Positions 25,272 through 34,676 of a stretch of DNA of 42,136 nucleotides are shown piece after piece. The position numbers and the translations under genes were made by a program. The notes under the pieces were generated by a model. The model was not told the origin of the DNA, did not search any database, and saw only the letters and a program-made list of their open reading frames with translations. The stretch is from positions 1 to 42,136 of the forward strand of contig JAUVDV010000049.1 of NCBI GenBank assembly GCA_030595125.1. The letters are read 5' to 3'. This DNA comes from Deltaproteobacteria bacterium (GTDB lineage: Bacteria > Myxococcota_A > Polyangia > JAAYKL01). Positions within the stretch are counted from its first letter, which is position 1, and the number at the start of each line of letters is the position of its first letter.

Positions 25272-26327
25272 ATGAGATATTTACTGCTTACTTTTCTGGC
25301 AATAACGCTTGTCTTCGCCGCCGGTTGTGAGGATGCCAAGAATCCGCACGCTTCGAGTTCGGACAGCGACTCCGACAGCGATACCGACGGCGACACCGAC
25401 ACCGACACCGATGGTGACACTGACAGCGACACCGATTCGGACACCGATACCGACACGGGTACGGGTGAAGCAATCTGTGACGAATTCCAGTTCGAGATCG
25501 AGGCCGTGCCCGTGCGCATGGTGTGGTTGCTGGATATCTCGGGATCCATGTCAGGCCAGAAGATCATCGACGCGAAGGCCGCCGTCAACAACATCCTCGG
25601 CATCTGGGGAGGGACGCAGATTGAATTCGGTTTCGATTACTACCCCAACAATGCCAGCAGCGGAGTCAACACGGCCTGTCCCATTTCTCCGGCAACAGGT
25701 ACGGAGACCGCCATCACAACCATGGTAAACGGGCTCTCGGCCGGCGGCGGCACGCCGACGTTCGAGGCCATGACCAACTACACAAATGTCGGATACGCCA
25801 CCGGCTTCCCGGAGGCGGGCGTCGAATCCTACATGGTTCTCGTAACCGATGGTAACCCCAATAACGGAACGCCGGCCGACTACACCGCCCTCACCGGCAC
25901 CCTGCTGGCGAACCAGATCAAGACCGTCGCCATCGGTGTTGATTATTCCGGTCTCACCCTGGGCGCCATCGCGGCGGCCGGTGGTATGCCGGCGCCTTAC
26001 AATGTACCGATTGTGGCCACCGACCTGACCACCTTGCAAAACGCGTTCGACGATATCGCGGGCATGATCATCAATTGCATCTACGACATTACCATCACCA
26101 ACGATGTGGATTTTGATTCGGTAAACTTCTTCTTCATCGACTCGATGGGAGTCGAGACGGTCGTGCCTTACGATGCGGACTGCTCGACCGGGTTCGCCTG
26201 GCGCTGGATCGACGAGTTGACACACGAACAGATCGAATTCTGCCCGGACGCTTGCGACCTGCTCCAGGGTGGAGATGTAGAAGAAATAAAGGGCGAGTTC
26301 GGCTGCCCGCAGGTCGTTCCAGACTAG
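25272..26327 (+). CDS. VWA lipoprotein, array copy 2
   Basis: 351 residues from the ATG at 25272, preceded by GGAGGAAATCA. The signal ends LVFAAGC-EDA (Cys19) and the DT/DS linker is slightly longer than in copy 1. The VWA domain has DISGS, GGTPTFEAM and VTDGNPN. The C-terminal Cys module ends CPDACDLLQGG...GEFGCPQVVPD. VWA core and linker are almost the same as copy 1, including an 83-bp stretch identical in DNA. It starts 10 bp after the stop of copy 1; the stop codon runs into the Shine-Dalgarno (TAGGAGG). The frame is open further upstream inside copy 1, but that extension is not real. Confidence 0.92.
   Translation: MRYLLLTFLAITLVFAAGCEDAKNPHASSSDSDSDSDTDGDTDTDTDGDTDSDTDSDTDTDTGTGEAICDEFQFEIEAVPVRMVWLLDISGSMSGQKIIDAKAAVNNILGIWGGTQIEFGFDYYPNNASSGVNTACPISPATGTETAITTMVNGLSAGGGTPTFEAMTNYTNVGYATGFPEAGVESYMVLVTDGNPNNGTPADYTALTGTLLANQIKTVAIGVDYSGLTLGAIAAAGGMPAPYNVPIVATDLTTLQNAFDDIAGMIINCIYDITITNDVDFDSVNFFFIDSMGVETVVPYDADCSTGFAWRWIDELTHEQIEFCPDACDLLQGGDVEEIKGEFGCPQVVPD
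25452..25534 (+). repeat. 83-bp exact repeat, copy B (within array copy 2)
   Basis: Identical to 24383-24465. It indicates a recent duplication or gene conversion between array copies 1 and 2. Confidence 0.9.
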
Positions 26328-26337
26328 GAGAAGACCA

Positions 26338-27444
26338 ATGAAACATCTATTGCTTGTTTTTCTGGCAACAACGCTCATTTTTGCAGTCGGTTGCGAGCCG
26401 GGCTCGAGTCCGAGTCCTTCGGGTTCGGACAGCGACTCCGACGGCGATTCGGATTCCGACACGGATTCGGACGGCGACAGCGACACGGATTCCGACACGG
26501 ACTCCGACACGGGTGAAGCGATCTGCGATGAGCTGGACTTCCAGATCGAAGGAATCCCGGTGGCCATGGTGATCCTGCTCGACAGATCCGGTTCCATGTC
26601 CGGCTCCAAGTGGACGCAGGCCAAGGCCGCCATCGAGAACATAGTCAACAGCTGGGAAACCCAGCTCGAATTCGGTTTCGACGTCTTCCCGGACGGCAGC
26701 ACCTGTGGAGGGATGACCGATCGCTGCGGGACGCTGAACCCTGTTGCGCAGGACTGCGCTCCTCTGAACGCGACCAATATCATCACTTCGATGAACAGCT
26801 ACAGTGCGACCGGCGGATGGACGCCGTTATACTGCGCCATGGCCAACTTCCAGGATCCGACCACCTACGGCGCCGGACAGTGTGTCGGAACCAATATCAA
26901 CTCGTACATTGTGGTGGTTTCCGACGGCGAGGACACCTGCTCCACCGCGTGTAACACTTCGAGCTGCGAGGGTAGCGGCGTGAGCGCCGCCCAGCTCGGA
27001 ACCCTGTCGGCGACTCTGTTTACGGGAGGGATCACCAGCATCGCCATCGGATTCGGCACCGGAGCCCCGGTGGCGCAGCTCCAGGCCATCGCCGAAAACG
27101 GGGGCCTCGGCGTCACCGACGGCTACTTCTCGGCCACTGACGGTCCGGCCCTTCAGGCTGCCCTCAACAACATCGCTTCCTCGGTCATTTCGTGCGTCTA
27201 TGACATCACAATTACCAACGAGGTTGATTACGATTCGGTGAACTTCTTCTTCATCGATTCGTCAGGCATCGAGACGGTTGTGCCCTACGACGAGGACTGC
27301 TCGTCCGGGTTTGGCTGGCACTGGGTCGATGAGTCGACCCATGCGCAGATCGAATTCTGCCCCGACGCTTGCGACCTTCTCCAGGGTGGAAATGTCGATG
27401 AGATCAAGGGCGAGTTCGGCTGTCCGCAGATCATTGTGGATTAG
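26338..27444 (+). CDS. VWA lipoprotein, array copy 3
   Basis: 368 residues. The signal ends LIFAVGC-EPG (Cys19), then a Pro/Ser stretch and a DS/DG/DT linker. The VWA domain has DRSGS, the threonine segment GGWTPLYCAM and VVSDGEDTC. It is clearly diverged from copies 1 and 2 and carries extra Cys (CGGMTDRCG, CSTACNTSSC) that probably form local disulfides. The C-terminal module (VDYDSVNFFFIDSSG ... EDCSSGFGWHW ... EFCPDACDLL ... GEFGCPQIIVD) is again nearly the same. GGAGAAGACCA precedes the ATG, 10 bp after the copy 2 stop. Signal and linker match copy 4 best. Confidence 0.92.
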   Translation: MKHLLLVFLATTLIFAVGCEPGSSPSPSGSDSDSDGDSDSDTDSDGDSDTDSDTDSDTGEAICDELDFQIEGIPVAMVILLDRSGSMSGSKWTQAKAAIENIVNSWETQLEFGFDVFPDGSTCGGMTDRCGTLNPVAQDCAPLNATNIITSMNSYSATGGWTPLYCAMANFQDPTTYGAGQCVGTNINSYIVVVSDGEDTCSTACNTSSCEGSGVSAAQLGTLSATLFTGGITSIAIGFGTGAPVAQLQAIAENGGLGVTDGYFSATDGPALQAALNNIASSVISCVYDITITNEVDYDSVNFFFIDSSGIETVVPYDEDCSSGFGWHWVDESTHAQIEFCPDACDLLQGGNVDEIKGEFGCPQIIVD

Positions 27445-27454
27445 GAGAAAATCA

Positions 27455-28543
27455 ATGAAGCATCTACTGCTTGCTTTCCTGGCAACAACGCTCATTTTTG
27501 CAGTCGGTTGTGAGCCGGGCTCGGATGCCAGTTCTTCGGGTTCGGACAGCGACTCCGACGGCGATTCGGATTCTGACGCGGATTCGGATGCCGACAGCGA
27601 CACGGATTCCGACACGGACTCTGACTCGGATACCGGCGAAGCGATCTGCGACGAACTCGAGTTCGACATCGATCATACCCCGGTAGCCCTGATGCTACTT
27701 CAGGACGTCTCGGGCTCCATGTTTCCGAGCAACTGGAACCAGGCCCTGCCGGCCCTCAACAACGTCATCAATGCCTGGACCGGCTCGCAGATTCAATTCG
27801 GTCTGGACTACTTCCCGGACGGCAGCGATATTGACTCCACAGGTTGGAACTGTGGTTACACCAACCCGGTTCGACAGGACTGCGGCATCGGGACCGAAGC
27901 CGCGATTCTCAACGACTTGAACACTTTTGCGGATCCCAACGGAATGACGCCCCTCGCGTGCGGGCTCACCAATTTCCTGAACACAGCGTATTCCAACGGC
28001 TGCCTCAATTCCGCAATTGATTCATACGTCGCCGTGATTTCCGACGGTGGCGACACGTGCAGCTCCTGCTCCGGTTACAGCGGAACAGCAACTAGCATGG
28101 GCAACCTGGCGACGGCTCTCAACGCTCAGGGAACCAAAGTCTTTGTGATCGGGTTCAACTATTCCAGCACCGTTCTGGACGCCATCGCGGCCAACGGCGG
28201 CGTGCCCGCACCCTACAACGTGCCCCTCGATGCATCGGACACCACCACCCTCCAGGCTGCGCTAAACGATATCGTAGGCGCTGTTGTCAATTGCATTTAC
28301 GACATCGACATTACAAACGATGTGGACTACGACTCGGTGAACTTCTTCTTCATCGACTCATTGGGAAATGAAACGCCCGTGCCTTACGACGAGGACTGCT
28401 CGTCCGGGTTCGGCTGGCACTGGATCGACGTGTCGACCCACGAGCAGATCGAATTCTGCCCCGACGCCTGCGACCTGCTCCAGGGGGGAGATGTTGAAGA
28501 AATCAGGGGCGAATTCGGTTGCCCTCAGATAACAGTCGATTAG
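27455..28543 (+). CDS. VWA lipoprotein, array copy 4
   Basis: 362 residues from the ATG at 27455, preceded by GGAGAAAATCA and 10 bp after the copy 3 stop. The signal ends LIFAVGC-EPG (Cys19), almost the same as copy 3, followed by a DS/DA/DT linker. The VWA domain has DVSGS, NGMTPLACGL and VISDGGDTC, with an extra CSSC. It differs from all three other cores, while the C-terminal module (VDYDSVNFFFIDSLG ... EDCSSGFGWHW ... CPDACDLLQGG ... GEFGCPQITVD) is almost that of copy 1. The frame is open upstream inside copy 3; that part is not used. Confidence 0.92.
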   Translation: MKHLLLAFLATTLIFAVGCEPGSDASSSGSDSDSDGDSDSDADSDADSDTDSDTDSDSDTGEAICDELEFDIDHTPVALMLLQDVSGSMFPSNWNQALPALNNVINAWTGSQIQFGLDYFPDGSDIDSTGWNCGYTNPVRQDCGIGTEAAILNDLNTFADPNGMTPLACGLTNFLNTAYSNGCLNSAIDSYVAVISDGGDTCSSCSGYSGTATSMGNLATALNAQGTKVFVIGFNYSSTVLDAIAANGGVPAPYNVPLDASDTTTLQAALNDIVGAVVNCIYDIDITNDVDYDSVNFFFIDSLGNETPVPYDEDCSSGFGWHWIDVSTHEQIEFCPDACDLLQGGDVEEIRGEFGCPQITVD

Positions 28544-28593
28544 CCTGTCTTTAACACGCGGGGCGTATGGGTTCAGTTTTTAGTGGGGAATAA

Positions 28594-30552
28594 ATGAAAA
28601 TGAAACACTTGTTGGTTTTGCTATTCGTTTGCTCGATGAGCTTTGGGGGAGTTGCTTGTTCGAAGAGTCACGGCAACGACGATCCGGACGGCGGAGACGC
28701 GTCGACGGACACCGATACTGACACGGATACGGATACGGATACCGACACGGATACAGGGGAGGAGTGGTGTCCGGAGCTGGAGACTTCCTGTGAGGCGCCC
28801 GATGCGCTGGATGTGTGCGGCGACGATACGCTGAATGAGCCGAGGCTGATCTTTCCGTTGTCGGGAAGGCACATCAGGGACCGTCGGCCACGTATCATCT
28901 GGGAGGAGGCGGTCGGCGCGACGCAATACCGCCTGGAGATAGCGCTGGACCGCGCGTTCACCGACGTGGTGTACCGATCTGCCGACTACCAGCCGCTGGG
29001 AACGGATCGGTTCGAACATATTGTGACCTGCGACCTCGACTGTGGGGTGCACTTCTTCCGCGTCAAGTCGGTGACTTCACCCGAATGCGAGACGGGCGCT
29101 TCGTCCTACACCTGGGAGATGTTCGTCGGCATGGCCCCCGGCGACCTGGATAGGGACGGCGTACCGGACATCATGTACTGGAAGCTCATCGAACCGGCAG
29201 GGGAGATGCAGCCCTACCTGGTTCAAGGGTGGGCGTTCTTCGACCTGGACGAGAAAGGCGGACAGATCGCCGAGGCGGAGAAGGTCGTGGAGTTTGAGGT
29301 GGAGGGGAACACAATCGTGTTTAAAGGCTCGGCGTACCTGGGAGATGTAAATGCTGACGGCTCTGCAGATGTCAGTGTAGGAGTTCTTGCTGAAGATGCC
29401 CCCTATGAATTCGAAACCGCAGTAATAGAAACGTATGTGTTTAGCCAATTGCGCTCGGGGCCGTTGCAAGGAAAGGACGATGCGATTCGGTTGTTTCAAG
29501 GAGATGTCGGGCAAATATATAATATTTATCCCCTAAATAGATATTCCGATTTCAATGGCGATGGGTTTTCAGATATGGCCATTTCGTTTTACGAGGACTA
29601 TGGGGATCCGGGATTCACAGATACTTTACTAGTATATTATGGGGCATCGGAAGAAGATGTGGTTTCGGACATGTCATCCGCCGACGTGGTTGTACCGTGC
29701 CCTATCGGATGCGACTCGGACAATAGCTTCGGTCAGGTTGTTCGCCAAGTCGACGTAAACGGAGACGGTTTTTCGGACATAACAACTCGCTTGAACGATT
29801 ACGATATTGGAATCCCCGATGCGGGGGCAGACAACTCGGTTGTAGTTTTCGGGTCGGCGGATCCAGGAAATACCGTCGATATTCTTTCTTCCTCGGTGAT
29901 AATTGCATCCGACGCTTCTTTAAAATCGTTGTTTTCATGGGAGCTATTTTATAGCTCGTCAAATAACACAGTTCAATTAATGGGTGACGTCGATTTCGAC
30001 GGATACCCGGAGCTTGGTAGATTCATTGGCGCGATCGACACCGGCCAGTCACCGTTGCTCGATACCGGCGGGTGGGGGATTCTGGGTGATTTGCCGGGGC
30101 CCGGCCAATACCTGATCTCCGAAATGATAGACACCGTCATTGTCGCGAATTTCGAGACACATACAGACCTGATGGATACCGAGCAACTTTACACCATAAT
30201 CATGCCCGGCGACATATATGGAGATGGGATTGACGATTTTATCATCGAAACTTCGATGGCCGATTCCGGCAGTCCGGTTTACCCGGGCAGGTATTTCTAT
30301 TTTGAAGGACAGAGGGATTGGGATGACTTCATTCTACTGTCTACCATCGCCGAAAATGAGGTGATAAATTCGTCAAATTCCATTTATTGGTTATCCACTG
30401 ACATTGACGGTGACGGTATTGCCGATTTCATTCATATCGTTTCAGAGGAGATGTGGGCGATTACGCTATCCTCTTCTGGAGAAGACGTTGAACTGCATTT
30501 CGATTGGACGGGATCCGCTGGCAGTGCTGCAGCGATCCCCGAGATTTACTGA
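28594..30552 (+). CDS. Lipoprotein with DT linker and FG-GAP/VCBS-type repeats
   Basis: 652 residues. The lipobox is GGVAC-SKS (Cys22), followed by a short DT linker. A fibronectin-III-like segment comes next (PRLIFPLSGRHI ... AVGATQYRLEIALDRAF). Then at least seven Asp-rich calcium-type motifs appear at FG-GAP spacing: DLDRDGVPD, DVNADGSAD, DFNGDGFSD, DVNGDGFSD, DVDFDGYPE, DIYGDGIDD and DIDGDGIAD. These suggest a calcium-stabilised beta-propeller on the cell surface. The gene lies 50 bp behind the VWA array and 41 bp before the metalloprotease gene. From about 29340 the DNA becomes distinctly richer in A/T than the first 700 bp of the gene. Confidence 0.9.
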   Translation: MKMKHLLVLLFVCSMSFGGVACSKSHGNDDPDGGDASTDTDTDTDTDTDTDTDTGEEWCPELETSCEAPDALDVCGDDTLNEPRLIFPLSGRHIRDRRPRIIWEEAVGATQYRLEIALDRAFTDVVYRSADYQPLGTDRFEHIVTCDLDCGVHFFRVKSVTSPECETGASSYTWEMFVGMAPGDLDRDGVPDIMYWKLIEPAGEMQPYLVQGWAFFDLDEKGGQIAEAEKVVEFEVEGNTIVFKGSAYLGDVNADGSADVSVGVLAEDAPYEFETAVIETYVFSQLRSGPLQGKDDAIRLFQGDVGQIYNIYPLNRYSDFNGDGFSDMAISFYEDYGDPGFTDTLLVYYGASEEDVVSDMSSADVVVPCPIGCDSDNSFGQVVRQVDVNGDGFSDITTRLNDYDIGIPDAGADNSVVVFGSADPGNTVDILSSSVIIASDASLKSLFSWELFYSSSNNTVQLMGDVDFDGYPELGRFIGAIDTGQSPLLDTGGWGILGDLPGPGQYLISEMIDTVIVANFETHTDLMDTEQLYTIIMPGDIYGDGIDDFIIETSMADSGSPVYPGRYFYFEGQRDWDDFILLSTIAENEVINSSNSIYWLSTDIDGDGIADFIHIVSEEMWAITLSSSGEDVELHFDWTGSAGSAAAIPEIY

Positions 30553-30593
30553 GTTGTGAAGTTAAAGACAAAACCGAGAAAAGGGGGATTTCA

Positions 30594-33500
30594 ATGAGAA
30601 AGTTGAGTGTTTTGTTTATCGGATTTTCACTGACGGTGACTATGATGGTTTCGGCGGATCCGTTTCCCTTCGCTCCGTTCCCTCCGGCGCCTGACGGCGC
30701 GTTCGCCGTGACCGTTGACGACGCGGCGGTTTCCCTCTTGACGGCTCAGGGAACAAGCGATCCGTTCCTGGGAACAAGCGATCCGTTCGTCGACGCGATG
30801 GACAGTCTTCTCACAACGGATCCCGTAGCGGCCCTGCCCGCGAGCGTCCCCTGCGAGCCGGGCCTGGTCTATTGGGAGAGTCGGAATGCGCTTGGCAGGT
30901 TGCTGAAATGGACGGCCTCGGACCTGCGGGGAACAAAGTATCGCGCCCCCTGGTTCCAGGCTTTTCCGTGGACCAAGTCCTTTCCGGAGGCCGGGGAGGT
31001 GGCCGGTGCGAAGTACCGTTACAACTCGATGGGCACCGTGGGGCTCGTGAAATCCACTTCCCCGTGGCCACTTCAGTACAACTGGGGGCCACTGCCGACC
31101 GATGAAGCAGCCTGCGTCGTAATAGCCCGCGGTTTTCTGCGACTCTGGGGAGATCTGATAATGCTAAACGGTCGCATGCAAGAGCTGGTTGTAGATCGCG
31201 TGACGATCGAGCCCGATGGCGAGTGGTCCGTCGTATTCGGACAGGAGTACCAAGACCTGAAGGTTCTCGGAGCAAGTGTTATGATCAACGGCGACGAGTT
31301 CGGCGACGTCTTCACCATGCAGAGTAACTACGTGCCGAACCTCGCCGTGGATGTCGTTCCAACCTACGGAACCGACGCGCTCGGCCGCATACTGGCGGGG
31401 AGCGGAAATCCACACATCGAGAACGGCTTCGAGTACATTAAAACACCGGAGCTGACGGTCGCCCACACGGCGAGCGATCCGTGCGCGGGAACTCTGCTTT
31501 GGAGTTTCGGCATTTTTTCGTGGGCTGGTATCGGCCCGGAGTTTTCATACGCTGTTGACGCTCATCGGGGCGAGGTGTACGGGTACAACCGCCTCGATTC
31601 ACAAGATGTAGAAGAATACCAGTTGTACAATTTCAGGGGCAACCACGAATTCCGGACAGACCTTGTACAAACGGCAACAATAGACGCTTGCGGGCCGGGA
31701 GGCGCGTTTGACTGTCACTGGTTTTCTACTCCTGAAACGAATAAGGCCAACGTTGTGAGGCAGAGCTTGTGGGATCCCGGCTTGATAGTAACCCCCCTTA
31801 TACAGCCTCCAGCTTCTGATTATTGGAGTTCAAGAAAATGCTGGTCATACACACCCGGTTGCAACACCGGAGGATTTCCTTTTGACGATCCTCAAGACCA
31901 CAATGGTGACATATTGTCCGCCACCGGCAACCACTACTTGTGCTACGACACCACCGATCCGTACCTGTCCAGCCCGTACGACTGCTGGATAGAAAACGAT
32001 CCTGTGCACAATCCATGGAGAATTTACACCGTGGGTCCGGGCGCGAATAACGAGTACAACGCGGGCAAGTGGCTGGTGGACGATTTGGATGACTTCGTGG
32101 CGTACATCAATCATATGGAAACAGAGCTTTCAAATGCGGGCGTAACTTCAGGCACCCTCACTGGCGACATTAGTTTCGATTTCCCTGTATACAGCGTCCT
32201 GGCCAGCGAGCCGAGGGATACCGCGATATTCGACGGGATAGCATTTCCCTGGGACGACGAAAGACACTACCCTTTCTTTTGGACGGCATTCAGCGGGTAC
32301 AGCAAGGGAAGCAGGTGGGGGAACCAGCGCATACTTATCTCACCAAGCCGTTACAACCGTTCCTTCGACGGTGGAAACCAGTTCGCTGCGGACGACACTG
32401 TGTATCACGAGATCGGCCACATGTTGCAGCAGGGTTTTCCGGAATCCAATTACTATCGAGGTTACGATCCCCTCACTCCATCAGTCGTAGCGCCTCAGAG
32501 ATTCGATCATAAGACCTGCGTGATGTGGAAAGGCATCCACCACGAGTCGATGCCGGATCTTTACGCCGCGCTCATAGAGTACTACAGGTTTTCCACCGAC
32601 CGCGTGATAATCGAGAACGGCAATACCAACTCTTTCATAGACATCGATGGCGACGAGTACAAGCCGGACTGGAATTACGGAGAAGGCCTGGTGACAGGAC
32701 CTGCGCGCGATATGCAACGCCCCGACCACGCGGACTTGGACAGGTTCCCCGAATCTCTGAACGATTTCAAATTCAGACGAACATCCGATGCCACACTCGA
32801 TTACCGCGACGCGGAAATACACGGCGCCTCCGGGCTTATAGGCAAGTTCAACTTCCTGTTCGGAAACGACATCTGCGACAAGGACAATCGTTGCGGCGAA
32901 AACGCCAACGAACTGGTCAACGATCCCTGTACCTGCGGGGCAGCAGACGCCAATACACCCGTCTGCTATGATGATCCCCTCAATCCGAGATACCAAAGAG
33001 CCAACGATAGATTTCACACAGTAATGCCGCCCTCTTCCTGCCAATTAAACGGTTCGACAGAAACACCCGGAGATACCACCAGCGAGGGCTTTCAGCAGTA
33101 CCATTGTGGTGTCGAGGTAACCAGCCTGGACAGGACGCATGAAGGAGGCGAGAACGGCCTGGAACGCCTGGGCAGGCTCTACTTCCGCATGTTATTCGAC
33201 CCCGCCGCGATAACCTACGAAGGCGACGAGTTTCTCCCATACGCATTCATGGACGCCGTGGAAGACGCGTTGATGAATGACACAGGGTGGTCATTCCCCG
33301 ATCCCTTCGCACCCCTGATACCGTTCTATCGCGCTCGTGACGCGGTGGGGTTCTGGACTGAAATCGGCAATTACTTCCCGATACAGCAAACCATAGCAGA
33401 TGAGGGCCTCTCGGCCGCGTTCGTCAACTGGAAACCTGGCGCCGCCTACCCGATGAACACTGAATGGATATTCGGGTTCGAACCGTCGAACCACACTATT

Positions 33501-34619
33501 TATCTTGCTTTACGACTCTGCTGGAACACGGACGCCGATGGCGACGGCGACATGGACTACTGCCTGGCCAACCCGAACTGGTACTATTACGTTGTCGAGG
33601 GTCCGGCGATGCCCGGAGTGAATTGGGCTAAAAGTGTACCATCCGTCGATGTGAATGATGAGGGAGATCCCAACAACGACTCGAACCACGGTCTCTGGAT
33701 AGTGTACAACGCCACAATTCTAGCCGCGACAACCAATGCGATTTGCAAACGGCAGGTTCCGATCTCCCCCAATACCGGCACGGCCACGCCTCGCGATTGC
33801 AATACCGACTTCGTGAGCGACCTCAGGCCGGGAGCCGGGCACTACCTGGATCCGAACGCATCAGAAACCAGGGAGGTTATAGTATTTGCCGATGCCAGCG
33901 ACTCGGGAAAACTAAAGAGCTTTGAATGGGGACAGGTGACCGGAGACGAGTTGACCATACCGCAAGCAAACATTGCGTGTGGCAATTCCTCAATATGGCG
34001 GCCCGAAGTGGTAAATCACGATGGTTATGTTTGGGTATTCTGGACCGCAGAAAGTGGTCTGGATCTTTGCTACTCGCGTCTCCGACACGACGATCCGAAC
34101 CCACATTGGGAAGACCCGCACCGGATTCCTTTCGAGGGAGATTTCGATACATGCGGCACACAGAGTCGCCGGCTTAATGGGGCGCCGGAAGCCGAAACGA
34201 GAAACGGAATAATCAATCTCGTGGTACGGGACGTAGAAACAGCCAATACACCCCCGAACGATCCATGGGTATGGATGATTCAACTCTCTGATCAAGATCA
34301 AAGCGGTATCTTTGAAGAGTGCAGGGGGGGCGTCGAGGAATGCGCAGGAGACTGCCGGGCGGACTGCTCTGAGTGGAACAACTACGAAGAGCGGAGCAAC
34401 TGGGTGCCTCACACTGAGTTCTATGTCAATCCGGATTCACCCGAAGTGGGCGCCCTGGCGAGTACAGAGCACCTGCTGAACATGAAGAACGCGCTCTCTG
34501 GCAATCGTCAGGATTACACATTCTTCTATAATCCGAAGGGTTACACTGACCCCCCAATCGAGAAGGCGTCCGGTTTCCTATGGTCGGATTTGTCCGTATG
34601 GGTAAGGGAATCCTGGTAG
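30594..34619 (+). CDS. Large secreted HEIGH-type zinc metalloprotease
   Basis: 1341 residues from the ATG at 30594, preceded by AAGGGGGATTTCA. A signal peptide (MRKLSVLFIGFSLTVTMMVSA) is followed by a propeptide-like region resembling FTP/PepSY domains (EWSVVFGQEYQDLKVLGASV ... DAHRGEVYGYNRL). The zinc site HEIGH is at 605-609 and a likely third ligand is Glu651 in HHESMPDLYAAL, as in gluzincins of the M4/M36 type. Asp-rich and Cys-rich stretches follow (NDICDKDNRCGENANE ... CTCGAADANTP). The C-terminal third has beta-propeller-like segments (NHDGYVWVFWTAESGLDLCYS). No C-terminal sorting signal was seen. It is the last gene of the array cluster. Exact peptidase family and substrate are unknown. 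Confidence 0.85.
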   Translation: MRKLSVLFIGFSLTVTMMVSADPFPFAPFPPAPDGAFAVTVDDAAVSLLTAQGTSDPFLGTSDPFVDAMDSLLTTDPVAALPASVPCEPGLVYWESRNALGRLLKWTASDLRGTKYRAPWFQAFPWTKSFPEAGEVAGAKYRYNSMGTVGLVKSTSPWPLQYNWGPLPTDEAACVVIARGFLRLWGDLIMLNGRMQELVVDRVTIEPDGEWSVVFGQEYQDLKVLGASVMINGDEFGDVFTMQSNYVPNLAVDVVPTYGTDALGRILAGSGNPHIENGFEYIKTPELTVAHTASDPCAGTLLWSFGIFSWAGIGPEFSYAVDAHRGEVYGYNRLDSQDVEEYQLYNFRGNHEFRTDLVQTATIDACGPGGAFDCHWFSTPETNKANVVRQSLWDPGLIVTPLIQPPASDYWSSRKCWSYTPGCNTGGFPFDDPQDHNGDILSATGNHYLCYDTTDPYLSSPYDCWIENDPVHNPWRIYTVGPGANNEYNAGKWLVDDLDDFVAYINHMETELSNAGVTSGTLTGDISFDFPVYSVLASEPRDTAIFDGIAFPWDDERHYPFFWTAFSGYSKGSRWGNQRILISPSRYNRSFDGGNQFAADDTVYHEIGHMLQQGFPESNYYRGYDPLTPSVVAPQRFDHKTCVMWKGIHHESMPDLYAALIEYYRFSTDRVIIENGNTNSFIDIDGDEYKPDWNYGEGLVTGPARDMQRPDHADLDRFPESLNDFKFRRTSDATLDYRDAEIHGASGLIGKFNFLFGNDICDKDNRCGENANELVNDPCTCGAADANTPVCYDDPLNPRYQRANDRFHTVMPPSSCQLNGSTETPGDTTSEGFQQYHCGVEVTSLDRTHEGGENGLERLGRLYFRMLFDPAAITYEGDEFLPYAFMDAVEDALMNDTGWSFPDPFAPLIPFYRARDAVGFWTEIGNYFPIQQTIADEGLSAAFVNWKPGAAYPMNTEWIFGFEPSNHTIYLALRLCWNTDADGDGDMDYCLANPNWYYYVVEGPAMPGVNWAKSVPSVDVNDEGDPNNDSNHGLWIVYNATILAATTNAICKRQVPISPNTGTATPRDCNTDFVSDLRPGAGHYLDPNASETREVIVFADASDSGKLKSFEWGQVTGDELTIPQANIACGNSSIWRPEVVNHDGYVWVFWTAESGLDLCYSRLRHDDPNPHWEDPHRIPFEGDFDTCGTQSRRLNGAPEAETRNGIINLVVRDVETANTPPNDPWVWMIQLSDQDQSGIFEECRGGVEECAGDCRADCSEWNNYEERSNWVPHTEFYVNPDSPEVGALASTEHLLNMKNALSGNRQDYTFFYNPKGYTDPPIEKASGFLWSDLSVWVRESW
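30750..30788 (+). repeat. Short tandem duplication in the metalloprotease propeptide region
   Basis: An 18-bp block (30750-30767) recurs exactly at 30771-30788 with a 21-bp period, giving GTSDPFL-GTSDPFV in the protein. It is in-frame and recent-looking. Confidence 0.85.
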
Positions 34620-34676
34620 TAGGATCGAATAACTTTGCCGTGTTTCGAACAACCAGATCACGAGAGCCGCAAATAG

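Noticed and set aside
24476-26786. Antisense open frames of about 375 and 411 codons across the VWA array
   Set aside because: They arise because Asp/Thr/Ser-rich codons read backwards lack stops; they follow the paralogs and have no signal or domain of their own.
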